Source of the DNA: Flavobacterium glycines
GTDB taxonomy: Bacteria > Bacteroidota > Bacteroidia > Flavobacteriales > Flavobacteriaceae
Direction of reading: 5' to 3'
DNA: 64,000 nucleotides
NCBI RefSeq assembly: GCF_900100165.1
Contig: NZ_FNEO01000003.1
Span: 184,951-248,950, forward strand
The notes under the pieces were generated by a model, which worked only from the letters and a program-made list of their open reading frames with translations, was not told the origin of the DNA and ran no database searches. Positions 27,968-37,624 of the stretch are shown one piece after another. The translations under genes were made by a program, and so were the position numbers. Position 1 is the first letter of the stretch. Each line of letters begins with the position of its first letter.

Positions 27968-28156
27968 TATCCACCGTATTAAATAAAATCCATCCAAAAA
28001 AGCAAATCTGCCGGATTATTTTCAGAGTACTTTTTTATTTAATTACAACTGTATTTATCATTCATCATGCTAAAACATATCTTACTAACAAAAAATCATA
28101 ACGGATTAAACAACTGCTTCTTTATTTCAACTTCTTACTTTTAGATTTTTACCAAA

Positions 28157-28193
28157 GAAAAAAGCTTAGTTAACGAATTAACTAAGCTTTTTC
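28157..28193 (-). terminator. Rho-independent terminator for amt
   Basis: AAAAAAGCTTAGTTAA / TTAACTAAGCTTTTT, a 14-16 bp stem with a very short loop, 54 bp past the amt stop. Confidence 0.88.
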
Positions 28194-28246
28194 AATTTAT
28201 TATAAAGTTAAAAACCTATTGGCAATCAACTATTGAATAGTAATGA

Positions 28247-29560
28247 TTACAAATACTCTCCGTGTTGAGAGATATCTAATCCTAACTCTTCTTTATCTTC
28301 ACTAACTCTTAATGGAGTGATTTTGTTCACAATGAAGAATAATGCATAAGAAGCACAGAATGCAAAGATTGATACAATTACTAACGCTGTTAATTGGTTA
28401 ATAAACAATGTAGACTCACCAAAGATAAGACCTTGATCAACAACAGCAGCATTAACTTCTTTAGAAGCAAAAACTCCTGTTAACAACATACCTACCATAC
28501 CACCTACACCGTGACAAGCAAATACATCTAAAGCATCATCAATTTTACCTTTAGGGAATTTGCTCACCATAAAGTTACTTACAATACTACTGAATAAACC
28601 GATGAAGATAGCGTGTGGTAAACTTACAAAACCAGCAGCCGGAGTAATAGCAACTAAACCTACAACTGTACCAATACAAGCTCCCATAGCAGATAATTTA
28701 TGACCTAAAATTTTATCCATAAATACCCAAGCCATACCTGCAGCAGCAGCAGCAACTGTAGTTGTTCCTAAAGCCTGAACAGCTAATCCATTAGATCCTA
28801 AAGCTGAACCAGCGTTGAAACCAAACCATCCAAACCATAATAAACCAGTTCCTAATAATACATAAGTAATACGAGCTGGATTTACTTTTTGTACCTTTCT
28901 TTTTCCTAAGAATATAGCTCCTGCTAAAGCAGCCCAACCAGCACTCATGTGTACTACAGTACCTCCGGCAAAATCCAATACTCCCATTTTGAAGAATAAT
29001 CCATCAGGATGCCAAGTCATATGACATAATGGAGCATAGATTATTAAAATAAATAAAACCATGAACAACATGTATGCCCAAAAACGAACTCTTTCTGCAA
29101 ATGCCCCAGTAATTAAAGCTGGAGTAATAATCGCAAATTTAGCCTGAAACAAAGCAAATAACATAAAAGGAATTGTACCTGCTAAACTCCATGCAGTATT
29201 AGTACCTACACCCTGAAAAAATGGATAAGTTGTTGGATCTCCAATGATTCCGCCCATTGTAGTTCCAAAGGACAAACTAAATCCTACTACAATCCATAAA
29301 ACTGTTACAATAATCATTGCCATAAAACTTTGCAACATAGTACTGATAACATTTTTTTTACCAACCATACCTCCATAGAAAAATCCTAATCCCGGAGTCA
29401 TGATTAATACTAAAGCTGTCGCAACGATCATCCAGGCAGTATCTCCTGTATCAAATTTAACAGCTTCTGAAGGAACTGGATTTCCAGTTAAAATAAAACT
29501 TGAAAATAGTGTAACGACTAACATCGCAATCATAATAACACTTAAACTTACTTTTCTCAT
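28247..29560 (-). CDS. amt: Ammonium transporter
   Basis: A 437-residue protein with a hydrophobic leader-like first helix and eleven further helices. Amt signatures are present: GDTAWMIVATALVLIMTPG, FFYGGMVGKKNV, DFAGGTVVHMSAGWAAL and the later CHGVGGMVGMLLTG with pore His. It conducts ammonium/ammonia across the cytoplasmic membrane. No glnK/PII gene is adjacent in this window, which is unusual since many bacteria pair them. Upstream are a -7 box and three G-tracts that may be regulatory. Confidence 0.96.
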   Translation of the reverse strand: MRKVSLSVIMIAMLVVTLFSSFILTGNPVPSEAVKFDTGDTAWMIVATALVLIMTPGLGFFYGGMVGKKNVISTMLQSFMAMIIVTVLWIVVGFSLSFGTTMGGIIGDPTTYPFFQGVGTNTAWSLAGTIPFMLFALFQAKFAIITPALITGAFAERVRFWAYMLFMVLFILIIYAPLCHMTWHPDGLFFKMGVLDFAGGTVVHMSAGWAALAGAIFLGKRKVQKVNPARITYVLLGTGLLWFGWFGFNAGSALGSNGLAVQALGTTTVAAAAAGMAWVFMDKILGHKLSAMGACIGTVVGLVAITPAAGFVSLPHAIFIGLFSSIVSNFMVSKFPKGKIDDALDVFACHGVGGMVGMLLTGVFASKEVNAAVVDQGLIFGESTLFINQLTALVIVSIFAFCASYALFFIVNKITPLRVSEDKEELGLDISQHGEYL

Positions 29561-29585
29561 TATTTTTTTGGTTTTAAAATTTTCT

Positions 29586-29593
29586 CAAAAATA
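29586..29593 (-). promoter_or_regulatory. Putative -7 box for amt
   Basis: Minus strand TATTTTTG matches TAnnTTTG, 25 bp before the amt start codon. Confidence 0.4.
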
Positions 29594-29608
29594 TAAAACT
29601 AAGAACAA

Positions 29609-29667
29609 CCCCCATAAAAATACCCCCTATTTCTTTTAACTTTTATCATTTATATAGTTTACCCCCC
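29609..29667 (-). promoter_or_regulatory. Three G-tracts upstream of amt
   Basis: On the minus strand, runs of five or six G lie at 29609-29613, 29623-29627 and 29662-29667, two of them followed by TA. In this AT-rich sequence such runs stand out and lie 15-75 bp upstream of the -7 box, where activators bind. Confidence 0.3.
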
Positions 29668-30092
29668 TAAATTTTAACGTATAAAACTATAAAACATGTA
29701 AAAAATAACGATTTGTTAAATTCAAATGTTCCATAATTTTGATTTCTCAAAAAACACAGCTGTTTTTTTACAGTCAAAACTTACACAACTTATAATAATG
29801 CAACCAAAAACGATTTTGTCTGGTGTTTTTTTTAATAAAATCTCAATTTCACAGATAATGTATGTCAAAAAACCAATAAAAAAACGAAATAATCAAATCA
29901 ATCATTTTTTATAAAATACCTCATCATTTGCAAACTATAAATACAAATCAGAAACAACATTTAGAATAATCTCTTTTGAAGCTATAAAATATCATAAAAA
30001 TAGCACAATAAAAAATAGTGTTGTAAACAAAAAATATTTATTTTTAAAAAATATCTTACTAAAGTTAATTGTTTCCATATAATATATTCAGT

Positions 30093-31628
30093 ATGCTAAT
30101 AAAAGTATTTGGAAGTGCTGTTTTTGGTGTTGAAGCCACAACCATTACAGTTGAAGTAAATATTGACAAAGGAGTAGGCTATCATCTGGTGGGTTTGCCT
30201 GACAATGCCATAAAAGAAAGCAGCTACCGAATTGCAGCCGCACTAAAAAACAATGGTTATGTATTACCTGGTAAAAAAATAACCATCAATATGGCTCCCG
30301 CTGATCTACGCAAAGAAGGTTCTGCATATGATCTCACACTTGCCTTAGGAATTCTTGTTGCTTCCGGACAAATAAAAGGAGATGCTATTGATAAATACAT
30401 TATAATGGGCGAATTGTCTCTTGACGGAAGTTTACAACCTATAAAAGGCGCTTTACCTATTGCTATTAAAGCCAAAGAAGAAGGTTTTAAAGGCTTTTTT
30501 CTACCCAAACACAATGTAAAAGAAGCGGCTATAGTAAAAGATTTAGATGTTTACGGAGTTGAAAATGTTCAGGAAGTGATTGATTTCTTTGAAGGAAAAG
30601 GCAATTTAGAACCTACAAAAATTGATACACGAGCCGAATTTTACAAAGATTTGGATTTTCCTGAATTTGATTTTTCAGATGTCAAAGGTCAGGAAAGCAT
30701 CAAAAGATGTATGGAAATTGCCGCAGCAGGCGGACATAATATAATTCTGATTGGCCCTCCGGGAGCAGGAAAAACCATGCTTGCCAAACGCTTACCCAGC
30801 ATCCTCCCTCCCATGACGTTACACGAAGCCTTAGAAACTACTAAAATTCATAGTGTAGCCGGAAAACTGAAAGAAGTAGGATTGATGAATCAACGTCCAT
30901 TCCGAAGCCCGCATCATACTATTTCTAATGTAGCATTAGTTGGTGGCGGCAGTTATCCACAACCGGGAGAAATTTCCATGGCTCACAATGGCGTCTTATT
31001 TTTGGATGAATTACCCGAATTCAAGCGTGACGTTCTCGAAGTGATGCGCCAGCCTCTGGAAGACCGCGAAGTAACAATATCCAGAGCCAAATTTACGGTA
31101 ACCTACCCTTCTTCATTCATGTTGGTTGCCAGTATGAATCCCAGTCCGAGTGGTTTTTTTAACGATCCCAACGCTGCACAAACGGCATCACCTTATGAAA
31201 TGCAACGCTATCTAAGTAAAATTTCCGGACCTCTACTGGACAGAATTGACATTCATATCGAAGTTACTCCTGTCCCTTTTGAAAAATTATCCGATAATCA
31301 AAAAGCCGAAAGTAGCATGACTATTCGACAAAGAGTCACTTCTGCACGCGAAATTCAATCACTACGATTTGAAAAAATGGAAAACATACATTATAATGCT
31401 CAAATGAATACCAAACACATTCGGGAATTTTGCGTTTTGGACGAAGATTCTAAAACTTTACTAAAAAACGCTATGGAGCGTTTAAATCTTTCGGCTCGGG
31501 CTTATGACCGCATTTTGAAAGTAGCACGCACAATATCTGATTTAGAAGCTTCTGAAAAAGTACAATCCAATCATATTGCCGAAGCTATTCAATATAGAAG
31601 TTTGGACAGAGATGGTTGGTTGGGTTAA
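30093..31628 (+). CDS. comM: YifB/ComM-type Mg-chelatase-like AAA+ ATPase
   Basis: A 511-residue protein. An ATG at 30093 is preferred to an upstream TTG because MLIKVFGSAVFGVEA is the normal start. The N-terminal ChlI-like domain (VGLPDNAIKESSYRIAAAL) precedes the ATPase with Walker A GPPGAGKTMLAKRLP, FRSPHHTISNVALVGGG, Walker B VLFLDELPEF and a C-terminal Mg-chelatase domain. ComM is a hexameric helicase promoting branch migration in natural transformation; whether this strain is competent is not shown. It converges on tilS with 10 bp between stops. Confidence 0.92.
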   Translation: MLIKVFGSAVFGVEATTITVEVNIDKGVGYHLVGLPDNAIKESSYRIAAALKNNGYVLPGKKITINMAPADLRKEGSAYDLTLALGILVASGQIKGDAIDKYIIMGELSLDGSLQPIKGALPIAIKAKEEGFKGFFLPKHNVKEAAIVKDLDVYGVENVQEVIDFFEGKGNLEPTKIDTRAEFYKDLDFPEFDFSDVKGQESIKRCMEIAAAGGHNIILIGPPGAGKTMLAKRLPSILPPMTLHEALETTKIHSVAGKLKEVGLMNQRPFRSPHHTISNVALVGGGSYPQPGEISMAHNGVLFLDELPEFKRDVLEVMRQPLEDREVTISRAKFTVTYPSSFMLVASMNPSPSGFFNDPNAAQTASPYEMQRYLSKISGPLLDRIDIHIEVTPVPFEKLSDNQKAESSMTIRQRVTSAREIQSLRFEKMENIHYNAQMNTKHIREFCVLDEDSKTLLKNAMERLNLSARAYDRILKVARTISDLEASEKVQSNHIAEAIQYRSLDRDGWLG

Positions 31629-31638
31629 TATGTCTGGT

Positions 31639-32949
31639 TTATGATTCTAAATCAATTTTCAGAATTTTTTTTGTTGAATCGTCAATTTTAAATCGTTCAT
31701 CCTGACGGATTCCCACAACCCAAACGATTTCATTTGCTGACCAAAGTACCCATGTATTTTCTTTTTCTATCAATGATAATTTTTCATCTTTAAAAAGCTT
31801 GCTGAGCTTTTTAGTTTTTCCGTTCATTCCAAAAGGTTGAAAAGAATCACCTTCCTCCCATCGTTTTAAAACTAAAGGGAAAGTCAATTTATCTTCATCA
31901 ACAAAAATTGTTGTATGCGAAGCTTTAGAAATTTCATTCACTCTTGAAAAAACTAACATTAATGGATTTTCAATTTCTTGAGTGTCTTTTTCAATCAAAT
32001 AAACGGTTTCATCTCCTTCCTGAATCGGACTCAAAATTAATTGCATTCGATCTTTTAGCAATCGGTAATCACTTGAAAAAACCTGTTTCCCAGATTGGCT
32101 TTCTACTAAATCATAAATATCCTCCCAAGCCGTAAAACCAAACTCTTTTAACCATTGGTACAAATAGGATTTATAATTGGGTAATCGCAATAATTGCTTT
32201 AAATCAATTCGAATAGTCTCACCCTCTTCCTGAGCTACCTGCTGATAAACCATAACTGCAGCATCTTCAACTAATTCTTGAGATTCTTTTAAATAACTAC
32301 ACGTTTTTTCAAAAGATTCCAAAAAATGCGGATTCAATTCTTTCAACAAAGGAACAATATGATGTCTGATTTTATTTCGCAGATATTTATCAGAAGCATT
32401 GCTGCTGTCTTCACGCCATTGAATATGATTTTGTGCAGCATATTCCTGAATCTCTTCTCTCGAAAAAGGCAATAAGGGACGGATAATTTTATCATTCTGC
32501 TCCGGAATTCCCACCAGTCCGTCTAAACCGGTTCCTCTGCTCAAATTAATAATAAAAGTTTCAATAACATCATCGGCATGATGCGCGGTAATAATATAAT
32601 CATAACTCTCTGTTTCCAAAAGCTCATAAAACCAATTGTAACGCAATTCCCGAGCTGCAATTTGAATCGAAAGTTTGTAATCTTTTGCAAAAGCTTCGGT
32701 ATCAAACTGTGTCAAAAACAACGGAATTTCATTTGCCTCAGCATAATCCTGAATAAATTTTTGATCCCCAAAACTTTCTAATCCTCGCAATTGAAAATTA
32801 CAGTGACACATTGCAATATCATAATTCAACTCATGTAATAAATGAACCAAAACCATACTATCAATTCCTCCACTGGTAGCCAGCAAAAGCTTAGCATTTT
32901 CCAAAAAAGGAAAATTTTGATTGAGGTTTTCTTTGAGTTTATCGAGCAT
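31639..32949 (-). CDS. tilS: tRNA(Ile)-lysidine synthase
   Basis: A 436-residue enzyme with the PP-loop SGGIDSMVLVHLL near residue 27, HCNFQLRG, TAHHADDVIETFIINLSRGTGLDGL and the lysidine-synthase C-terminal domains (KLSKLFKDEK, WVVGIRQDERFKI). It converts C34 of the tRNA-Ile CAU anticodon to lysidine, essential for AUA decoding. It lies 16 bp after the pabB-like gene, a usual pair in Flavobacteria, and converges on comM. Confidence 0.95.
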   Translation of the reverse strand: MLDKLKENLNQNFPFLENAKLLLATSGGIDSMVLVHLLHELNYDIAMCHCNFQLRGLESFGDQKFIQDYAEANEIPLFLTQFDTEAFAKDYKLSIQIAARELRYNWFYELLETESYDYIITAHHADDVIETFIINLSRGTGLDGLVGIPEQNDKIIRPLLPFSREEIQEYAAQNHIQWREDSSNASDKYLRNKIRHHIVPLLKELNPHFLESFEKTCSYLKESQELVEDAAVMVYQQVAQEEGETIRIDLKQLLRLPNYKSYLYQWLKEFGFTAWEDIYDLVESQSGKQVFSSDYRLLKDRMQLILSPIQEGDETVYLIEKDTQEIENPLMLVFSRVNEISKASHTTIFVDEDKLTFPLVLKRWEEGDSFQPFGMNGKTKKLSKLFKDEKLSLIEKENTWVLWSANEIVWVVGIRQDERFKIDDSTKKILKIDLES

Positions 32950-32965
32950 TTTCTATGATTTAGAA

Positions 32966-34252
32966 TTATTGTAAAACTTCAAACATGGCTTTAGCTTTCA
33001 ACAGACATTCTTCATATTCCTTTTCAGGTACGGAAAGCGAAGTAATTGCACTTCCTACCGAAAAAGAAAGGTATTTATTCTCCTGATTGTACAATATACT
33101 TCGGATTACCACATTAAAATCGAAATCACCTTCAGGAGTAAAATACCCCACTGCTCCGCTATACAAACCTCTTTTGGTTTCTTCCAGTTCTTCAATGATT
33201 TTCATTACCGAAATCTTAGGAGCTCCCGTCATACTTCCCATAGGAAAAGTATATTTTAAAGCATCAACTGCAGTATATTGCGCATCCAGTTTTGAAGTAA
33301 TCGTTGAAATCATTTGGTGCACCTGCAAAAACGAATAAATCCCACACAATTCCGTTACCTGAACCGAACCTTTTTGTGCCGTATGTGATAAATCATTCCG
33401 CACTAAATCGGTAATCATAATATTCTCGGCACGTTCTTTAGAATCTGCGGCTAATTTATTCTTTGAAGCCTCATCTTCAATTGGGTCTGTAAATCGTTTG
33501 GCTGTTCCTTTTATAGGCTGCGAAATAAGCAACTCTCCTTCTTTTTTCAAATAACGCTCCGGAGAAGCCGACAACAAATAATGCTTGTAATTTTTGAAAA
33601 AAACAGCAAATGGCGGTTTCGAGATTTCATTCAATTTCAAAAAAGTCTCAACGGGTTCTATTTGGACATTTTCAGCATAAAATTCCATGCAGAAATTAGC
33701 TTCATATGTATCGCCATGATGAATATATTCTAACATTTTAGACACTTTTTCCCGATAAGCTTCTTTCGAAATTCGCTGTTGAATTTCAACATTAGGAGTC
33801 TGACTTTCAAACTCAGTAATAATAGTTGTAATTTCTTCCCAATCTGCTTCAAATTCGTCATCACAAAAATGCAGATAACGAATTTCAAGTTCGTTTCCTT
33901 TCGCTAAAAAGAGTTTTTTTGGTTGGAAGAAAAACAAATCCGGAAAACCTAAGCCATCAAAATTGTTTGATTTTAATTCTTCAGTATCATTTTTTAAATC
34001 ATACGACAAATAACCAAAAACCCAATCCCTGCCGGATTGCTGATATTGTTTTAAATCTTCAAAAGCATTAAAATAATCCGTTTTTATAGAAGTAAAAGCA
34101 TCAACCGCGAGAATCCAATCGTAACTCGAATATTCTTGTTGGTATTGATTGCTATCCATAAAAGCCACTTCCCGAAATTGTTGTGACCACAATAAAAGCT
34201 GTTTTTTAATGTCGGCGAAATGCGTTATGTCTTGTTTAAAGGATGTTCTCAA
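32966..34252 (-). CDS. pabB: Aminodeoxychorismate synthase component I-like (chorismate-binding)
   Basis: A 428-residue chorismate-utilising enzyme. The C-terminal catalytic domain contains SASPERYLKKEG, the active-site PIKGTAKR, ERAENIMITDLVRNDLSH and TFPMGSMTGAPK. The order and length fit PabB, which with an amidotransferase makes 4-amino-4-deoxychorismate for folate; anthranilate synthase component I is the alternative but no trp genes are near. It is 16 bp upstream of tilS on the same strand. Confidence 0.88.
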   Translation of the reverse strand: MRTSFKQDITHFADIKKQLLLWSQQFREVAFMDSNQYQQEYSSYDWILAVDAFTSIKTDYFNAFEDLKQYQQSGRDWVFGYLSYDLKNDTEELKSNNFDGLGFPDLFFFQPKKLFLAKGNELEIRYLHFCDDEFEADWEEITTIITEFESQTPNVEIQQRISKEAYREKVSKMLEYIHHGDTYEANFCMEFYAENVQIEPVETFLKLNEISKPPFAVFFKNYKHYLLSASPERYLKKEGELLISQPIKGTAKRFTDPIEDEASKNKLAADSKERAENIMITDLVRNDLSHTAQKGSVQVTELCGIYSFLQVHQMISTITSKLDAQYTAVDALKYTFPMGSMTGAPKISVMKIIEELEETKRGLYSGAVGYFTPEGDFDFNVVIRSILYNQENKYLSFSVGSAITSLSVPEKEYEECLLKAKAMFEVLQ

Positions 34253-34632
34253 AGCAAAATTTTAAAAAGTAAAATTACAATAAAAATAAGACTTATCTTT
34301 TATTGATTTTAGAGATTTCAACTTAATAAAGTTTCTAAAAAATCATCCAAAAAGATTAATTCTCCCCTTGTTTTATCCTAATAAATAATTAATTGATTAT
34401 CAAATTAACATTATAACAAATAATAATTACCTATTTTAAGAAAAATGAGTTCTATTTTTTGTAAATTTACAATACAACAGAAAACTAAATAACTTCATGA
34501 CACAATCCTGATTGTTCACAAAGTTCGTTTTTCTGATATGTACGGTTATCCAGGGAGAGTTTTTACCAAAATGAAAGTGACGAACCGCAACAGATTTTTT
34601 TTGATTTGTTAACCCATAAAACCTAATATATC
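34253..34632. other. Divergent intergenic region pabB / DoxX-like
   Basis: 380 bp with no open frame of interest and no clear full -7 box; nothing recognisable beyond AT-rich sequence. Confidence 0.5.
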
Positions 34633-35013
34633 ATGAAAATTGCAACCCTTATTGTTCGTACGCTCATGGGAGCCATATTTCTTTGTACTTCTATTAGTTA
34701 TTTTGTACTCTCCAATCCGGAACCAGCTACAACAGGTGATTTCAAAGCTTTTCAAGTAGGATTAATCGCTTCAACCTATTTGATGCCATTAGCTAAATCT
34801 GTTGAGTTTTTATGCGGATTGTCTTTTCTAACCGGAAAATTCACAACACTAGCCAACATTATAATTTTCCCTGTTATTATCAATATTTTATTGATTAATT
34901 ACTTTTTAACCCCAAACAACCTTCCTATAGGTATTGCTGTTTTTCTGGGGAATCTATTCCTAATTTACAGCCATTGGAAAAATTACGAAGGATTATTTAA
35001 AATGAATGGTTAA
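34633..35013 (+). CDS. DoxX-like small membrane protein
   Basis: A 126-residue protein with four predicted membrane helices (about 5-25, 44-66, 72-92, 98-115) and the DoxX-type opening VRTLMGAIFLCTSISYF plus SVEFLCGLSFLTGKFTTLA between helices 2 and 3. Family function is not settled, though some members work with thiosulfate oxidation or redox systems. It is followed by a terminator shared with the convergent lpdA. Confidence 0.8.
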   Translation: MKIATLIVRTLMGAIFLCTSISYFVLSNPEPATTGDFKAFQVGLIASTYLMPLAKSVEFLCGLSFLTGKFTTLANIIIFPVIINILLINYFLTPNNLPIGIAVFLGNLFLIYSHWKNYEGLFKMNG

Positions 35014-35020
35014 AAATCAT

Positions 35021-35054
35021 AAAACCCGTTCCAATATCAATCGGAACGGGTTTC
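35021..35054. terminator. Bidirectional terminator between the DoxX-like gene and lpdA
   Basis: AAAACCCGTTCC / GGAACGGGTTT hairpin with a 10-base loop, 7 bp after the plus-strand stop and 22 bp beyond the lpdA stop. Confidence 0.9.
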
Positions 35055-35075
35055 TATTTTTAGAAAGCAATTCAA

Positions 35076-36479
35076 TTAAACGTGTAGCGCTCTGTTATCA
35101 GTTGCTGCTAATGCTGCTTCTTTTACCGCTTCCGCAAATGTTGGATGCGCGTGAGACATTCTTGAAATATCTTCAGCAGAAGCTTTGTATTCCATAGCTA
35201 CAACCGCTTCAGCAATTAAATCAGCTGTTCTTGCACCAATCATGTGAACTCCAAGAACTTCATCCGTTTTAGCATCAGCAAGGATTTTTACAAATCCATC
35301 TAAATCAGCACTTGCTCTTGCACGTCCTAAAGCTTTAAATGGAAAACTTCCTGATTTGTAAGCTACACCAGCTGCTTTCAATTGCTCTTCTGTTTGTCCA
35401 ACAGCAGCAACTTCCGGCCAGGTATAAACAACACCAGGAATTAAGTTATAATCAATATGTGGTTTTTGACCAGCTAAGATTTCAGCAACCATAGTTCCTT
35501 CTTCTTCTGCTTTGTGAGCCAACATCGCACCACGTACCACGTCACCAATTGCATAAATATTAGAAGCAGAAGTTTGTAAATGATCGTTTACTTCAACTTG
35601 CCCTCTTTCTGAAATTTTAACTCCTGCTGCTTCAGCGTTCAATCCATCTGTATAAGGACGACGACCTACAGAAACTAATGAATAATCTCCTTCTAAAGTA
35701 ATTACTTCACCTTTAGCATTCTCAGCTTTCACAGTAACAACATCTCCTGCTCTTTCAACAGATTGAACTTTGTGAGAAGTATAGAATTTCATTCCTTGTT
35801 TTTTCAACACTTTCGTCAACTCTTTAGACAAAGCACCGTCCATTCCAGGAATAATTCTATCCATGAATTCTACAACAGAAACCTGAGCTCCAAGACGCAA
35901 GTAAACTTGTCCAAGTTCAATTCCGATAACTCCACCACCAATGATAACAAGGTGTTTAGGCACTTCTGTTAAACTTAAAGCTTCAGTAGAAGTAATAATT
36001 CTTTCTTTATCAATTGAAATAAAAGGCAAAGAAGAAGGCTTAGAACCAGTAGCAATAATAGTATGTTTAGCTTCAATAGTCTCAGAAGTTCCATCCGCTT
36101 TTGCAACAGCAATATGTGTAGCATCAACAAAAGAACCTAAACCGTTGAAAACAGTGATGTTATTTTTATCCATCAGGTAGTTGATTCCACCGGAAGTCTG
36201 ATCCACAACTGCTTTTTTACGGGCAATCATTTTCTCTAAATTAACTTTTACCTCTCCCGAAACCTCGATTCCGTGATCGGCAAAATGAGCAATTTCAGCA
36301 TAATGGTGAGAAGAAGATAACAAGGCTTTTGAAGGAATACATCCTACATTCAAACAAGTTCCTCCCAATGTGGAATATTTTTCGATAATAGCTGTTTTGA
36401 AGCCTAGTTGCGCACAACGAATCGCTGATACATATCCTCCAGGTCCAGAACCTATAACGACTACGTCAAATGAATTCAT
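35076..36479 (-). CDS. lpdA: Dihydrolipoyl dehydrogenase
   Basis: A 467-residue flavoprotein of standard length. It has the FAD-binding VVVIGSGPGGYVSA, the redox-active GGTCLNVGCIPSK (Cys42, Cys47), the NAD-binding VIIGGGVIGIELG, the second FAD motif NIYAIGDVV, and the C-terminal HAHPTFAEAVKEA with the catalytic His. It is the E3 component of pyruvate and 2-oxoglutarate dehydrogenase complexes. No E1/E2 genes are adjacent. A -7 box sits 40 bp upstream. Confidence 0.97.
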   Translation of the reverse strand: MNSFDVVVIGSGPGGYVSAIRCAQLGFKTAIIEKYSTLGGTCLNVGCIPSKALLSSSHHYAEIAHFADHGIEVSGEVKVNLEKMIARKKAVVDQTSGGINYLMDKNNITVFNGLGSFVDATHIAVAKADGTSETIEAKHTIIATGSKPSSLPFISIDKERIITSTEALSLTEVPKHLVIIGGGVIGIELGQVYLRLGAQVSVVEFMDRIIPGMDGALSKELTKVLKKQGMKFYTSHKVQSVERAGDVVTVKAENAKGEVITLEGDYSLVSVGRRPYTDGLNAEAAGVKISERGQVEVNDHLQTSASNIYAIGDVVRGAMLAHKAEEEGTMVAEILAGQKPHIDYNLIPGVVYTWPEVAAVGQTEEQLKAAGVAYKSGSFPFKALGRARASADLDGFVKILADAKTDEVLGVHMIGARTADLIAEAVVAMEYKASAEDISRMSHAHPTFAEAVKEAALAATDNRALHV

Positions 36480-36518
36480 AGTATATTTTGTTTTTTATTA
36501 TTTTTAAAAGTCGAAGAG

Positions 36519-36526
36519 CAAAAATA
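36519..36526 (-). promoter_or_regulatory. Putative -7 box for lpdA
   Basis: Minus strand TATTTTTG matches TAnnTTTG, 39 bp before the start codon. Confidence 0.45.
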
Positions 36527-36670
36527 GGGAATTCTATTTTGTTTAAAGTTTAAAAAATAAGATATTTTGTTAGGTTTTTATCATGCTTTTTAAAATTTGG
36601 AACACAGATGAAACTGATATAACAGATAAAAAACGGATTTTTATTCTTTGACAGCCTTTGTAGCAATAGT

Positions 36671-36723
36671 CCCATCAAATATCCAGACTGCACTAACAAT
36701 TGTGGTAAATCTGTTCGATCGGG
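36671..36723. repeat. Island intergenic element, copy 1
   Basis: The 32-bp core at 36689-36720 (TGCACTAACAATTGTGG then TAAATCTG..CG.TC) matches copy 2 at 39773-39804 at 25 of 32 positions. It is bounded by short complementary arms CCCATC and GATCGGG (one bulged base). Confidence 0.55.
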
Positions 36724-36939
36724 TAAAAAGTTTTTAAAATTTTACCGCAAAGTACACAATGCTTTTTCTGCTGATTGTATAAGAGAACGTAAAGTTTGCA
36801 AAAAACAGATTAAAATCTAAAAACCAACAATTTAACCACTCGTAATTTCATAAAACCTGATCATTTTTTCGTAAATTTAATACTCGTTTTTAAAGTTTTG
36901 GTATCCACTTGAGTCTTAACCCTTCAAAAAAAAATTATT

Positions 36940-37608
36940 ATGGATAATTATGTTGTTAAAGTCCTGCAAGCTGTTTTCATCACCCATGATGTAAAACGTT
37001 TTGTTGTCGAAAAACCGGAAGGATATCATTTCATTCCCGGTCAGGCAACAGAAGTTTCCATCAACCTACCGGAATGGAAAGATGAATTAAGACCTTTTAC
37101 ATTTACCTGCCTGAGAGACGAAAACCATCTCGAATTCATAATTAAAATTTACAACGACCATAAAGGGGTTACGGCCATGCTGGGTCGTGTGAACAAAGGA
37201 GATGAGTTAATTATTCGCGATGTTTGGGGAGCTATCCAATATAAAAAACCGGGAATATTTATTGCCGGTGGTGCAGGAATTACTCCTTTTATTGCTATTT
37301 TCAGGGATTTGTATCAAAAAGACCAATTAAAAGGAAACCGACTTATCTACTCCAATAAAACCTCAGAAGATGTCATCTTGGCTGAGGAATTACAAAAAAT
37401 GCTTGGCGATGATTTCATCAATATCTTTACCAGAGAAAATGTCACCGGATTTATGGGTAAAAGGATAGACCGTAAATACCTAATAGAAAATATTGCCGAT
37501 TTCGGGCAACATTTTTACATCTGTGGACCATCTACTTTTGTAAAAAGTATCAGCAATTTATTGATCGAATTAGGCGCAACCGCTGATGAAGTTGTTTTTG
37601 AAAAATAA
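36940..37608 (+). CDS. FNR-type flavin/ferredoxin reductase domain protein
   Basis: A 222-residue soluble protein of the ferredoxin-NADP reductase superfamily: an FAD-binding barrel (YHFIPGQATEVSINLP, RPFTFTC) followed by the nucleotide-binding half with IAGGAGITPFIAIFRDL and FYICGPSTFVKSI. There is no attached ferredoxin or heme domain, so it must pass electrons to a separate partner. It stands alone on the plus strand at the left end of the accessory region. Confidence 0.88.
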   Translation: MDNYVVKVLQAVFITHDVKRFVVEKPEGYHFIPGQATEVSINLPEWKDELRPFTFTCLRDENHLEFIIKIYNDHKGVTAMLGRVNKGDELIIRDVWGAIQYKKPGIFIAGGAGITPFIAIFRDLYQKDQLKGNRLIYSNKTSEDVILAEELQKMLGDDFINIFTRENVTGFMGKRIDRKYLIENIADFGQHFYICGPSTFVKSISNLLIELGATADEVVFEK

Positions 37609-37624
37609 AATTGACCCTAAATAT

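Larger units (their letters stand above)
27777..28246. other. Convergent intergenic region
   Basis: 470 bp between the hybrid kinase and amt. It contains the two facing terminators at 27935-27967 and 28157-28193 and no believable gene; a 42-codon frame at 27858-27986 overlaps the first terminator. Confidence 0.6.
29561..30092. other. Divergent intergenic region amt / comM
   Basis: 532 bp, strongly AT-rich. Apart from the amt promoter elements nothing is recognised; a 62-codon frame at 29726-29914 has no features of a real gene. Confidence 0.5.
36480..36939. other. Intergenic region with repeat-like remnants
   Basis: 460 bp between lpdA and the flavin reductase. It holds the lpdA -7 box, a sequence of the kind often scattered between Flavobacterium genes (around 36600-36645), and copy 1 of the island element (36689-36720). 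No gene is seen. Confidence 0.5.

Noticed and set aside
27858..27986. 42-codon plus-strand frame after the hybrid kinase
   Set aside because: It runs through a strong terminator hairpin and has no recognisable features.
29726..29914. 62-codon plus-strand frame between amt and comM
   Set aside because: AT-rich sequence with no promoter box, domain or conserved pattern.
30069..30092. TTG start for comM
   Set aside because: The following ATG at 30093 begins the conserved N-terminus of the family.
36585..36651. Short frame MLFKIWNTDETD in the lpdA upstream region
   Set aside because: Only 22 codons, in sequence that looks like a common Flavobacterium spacer repeat.
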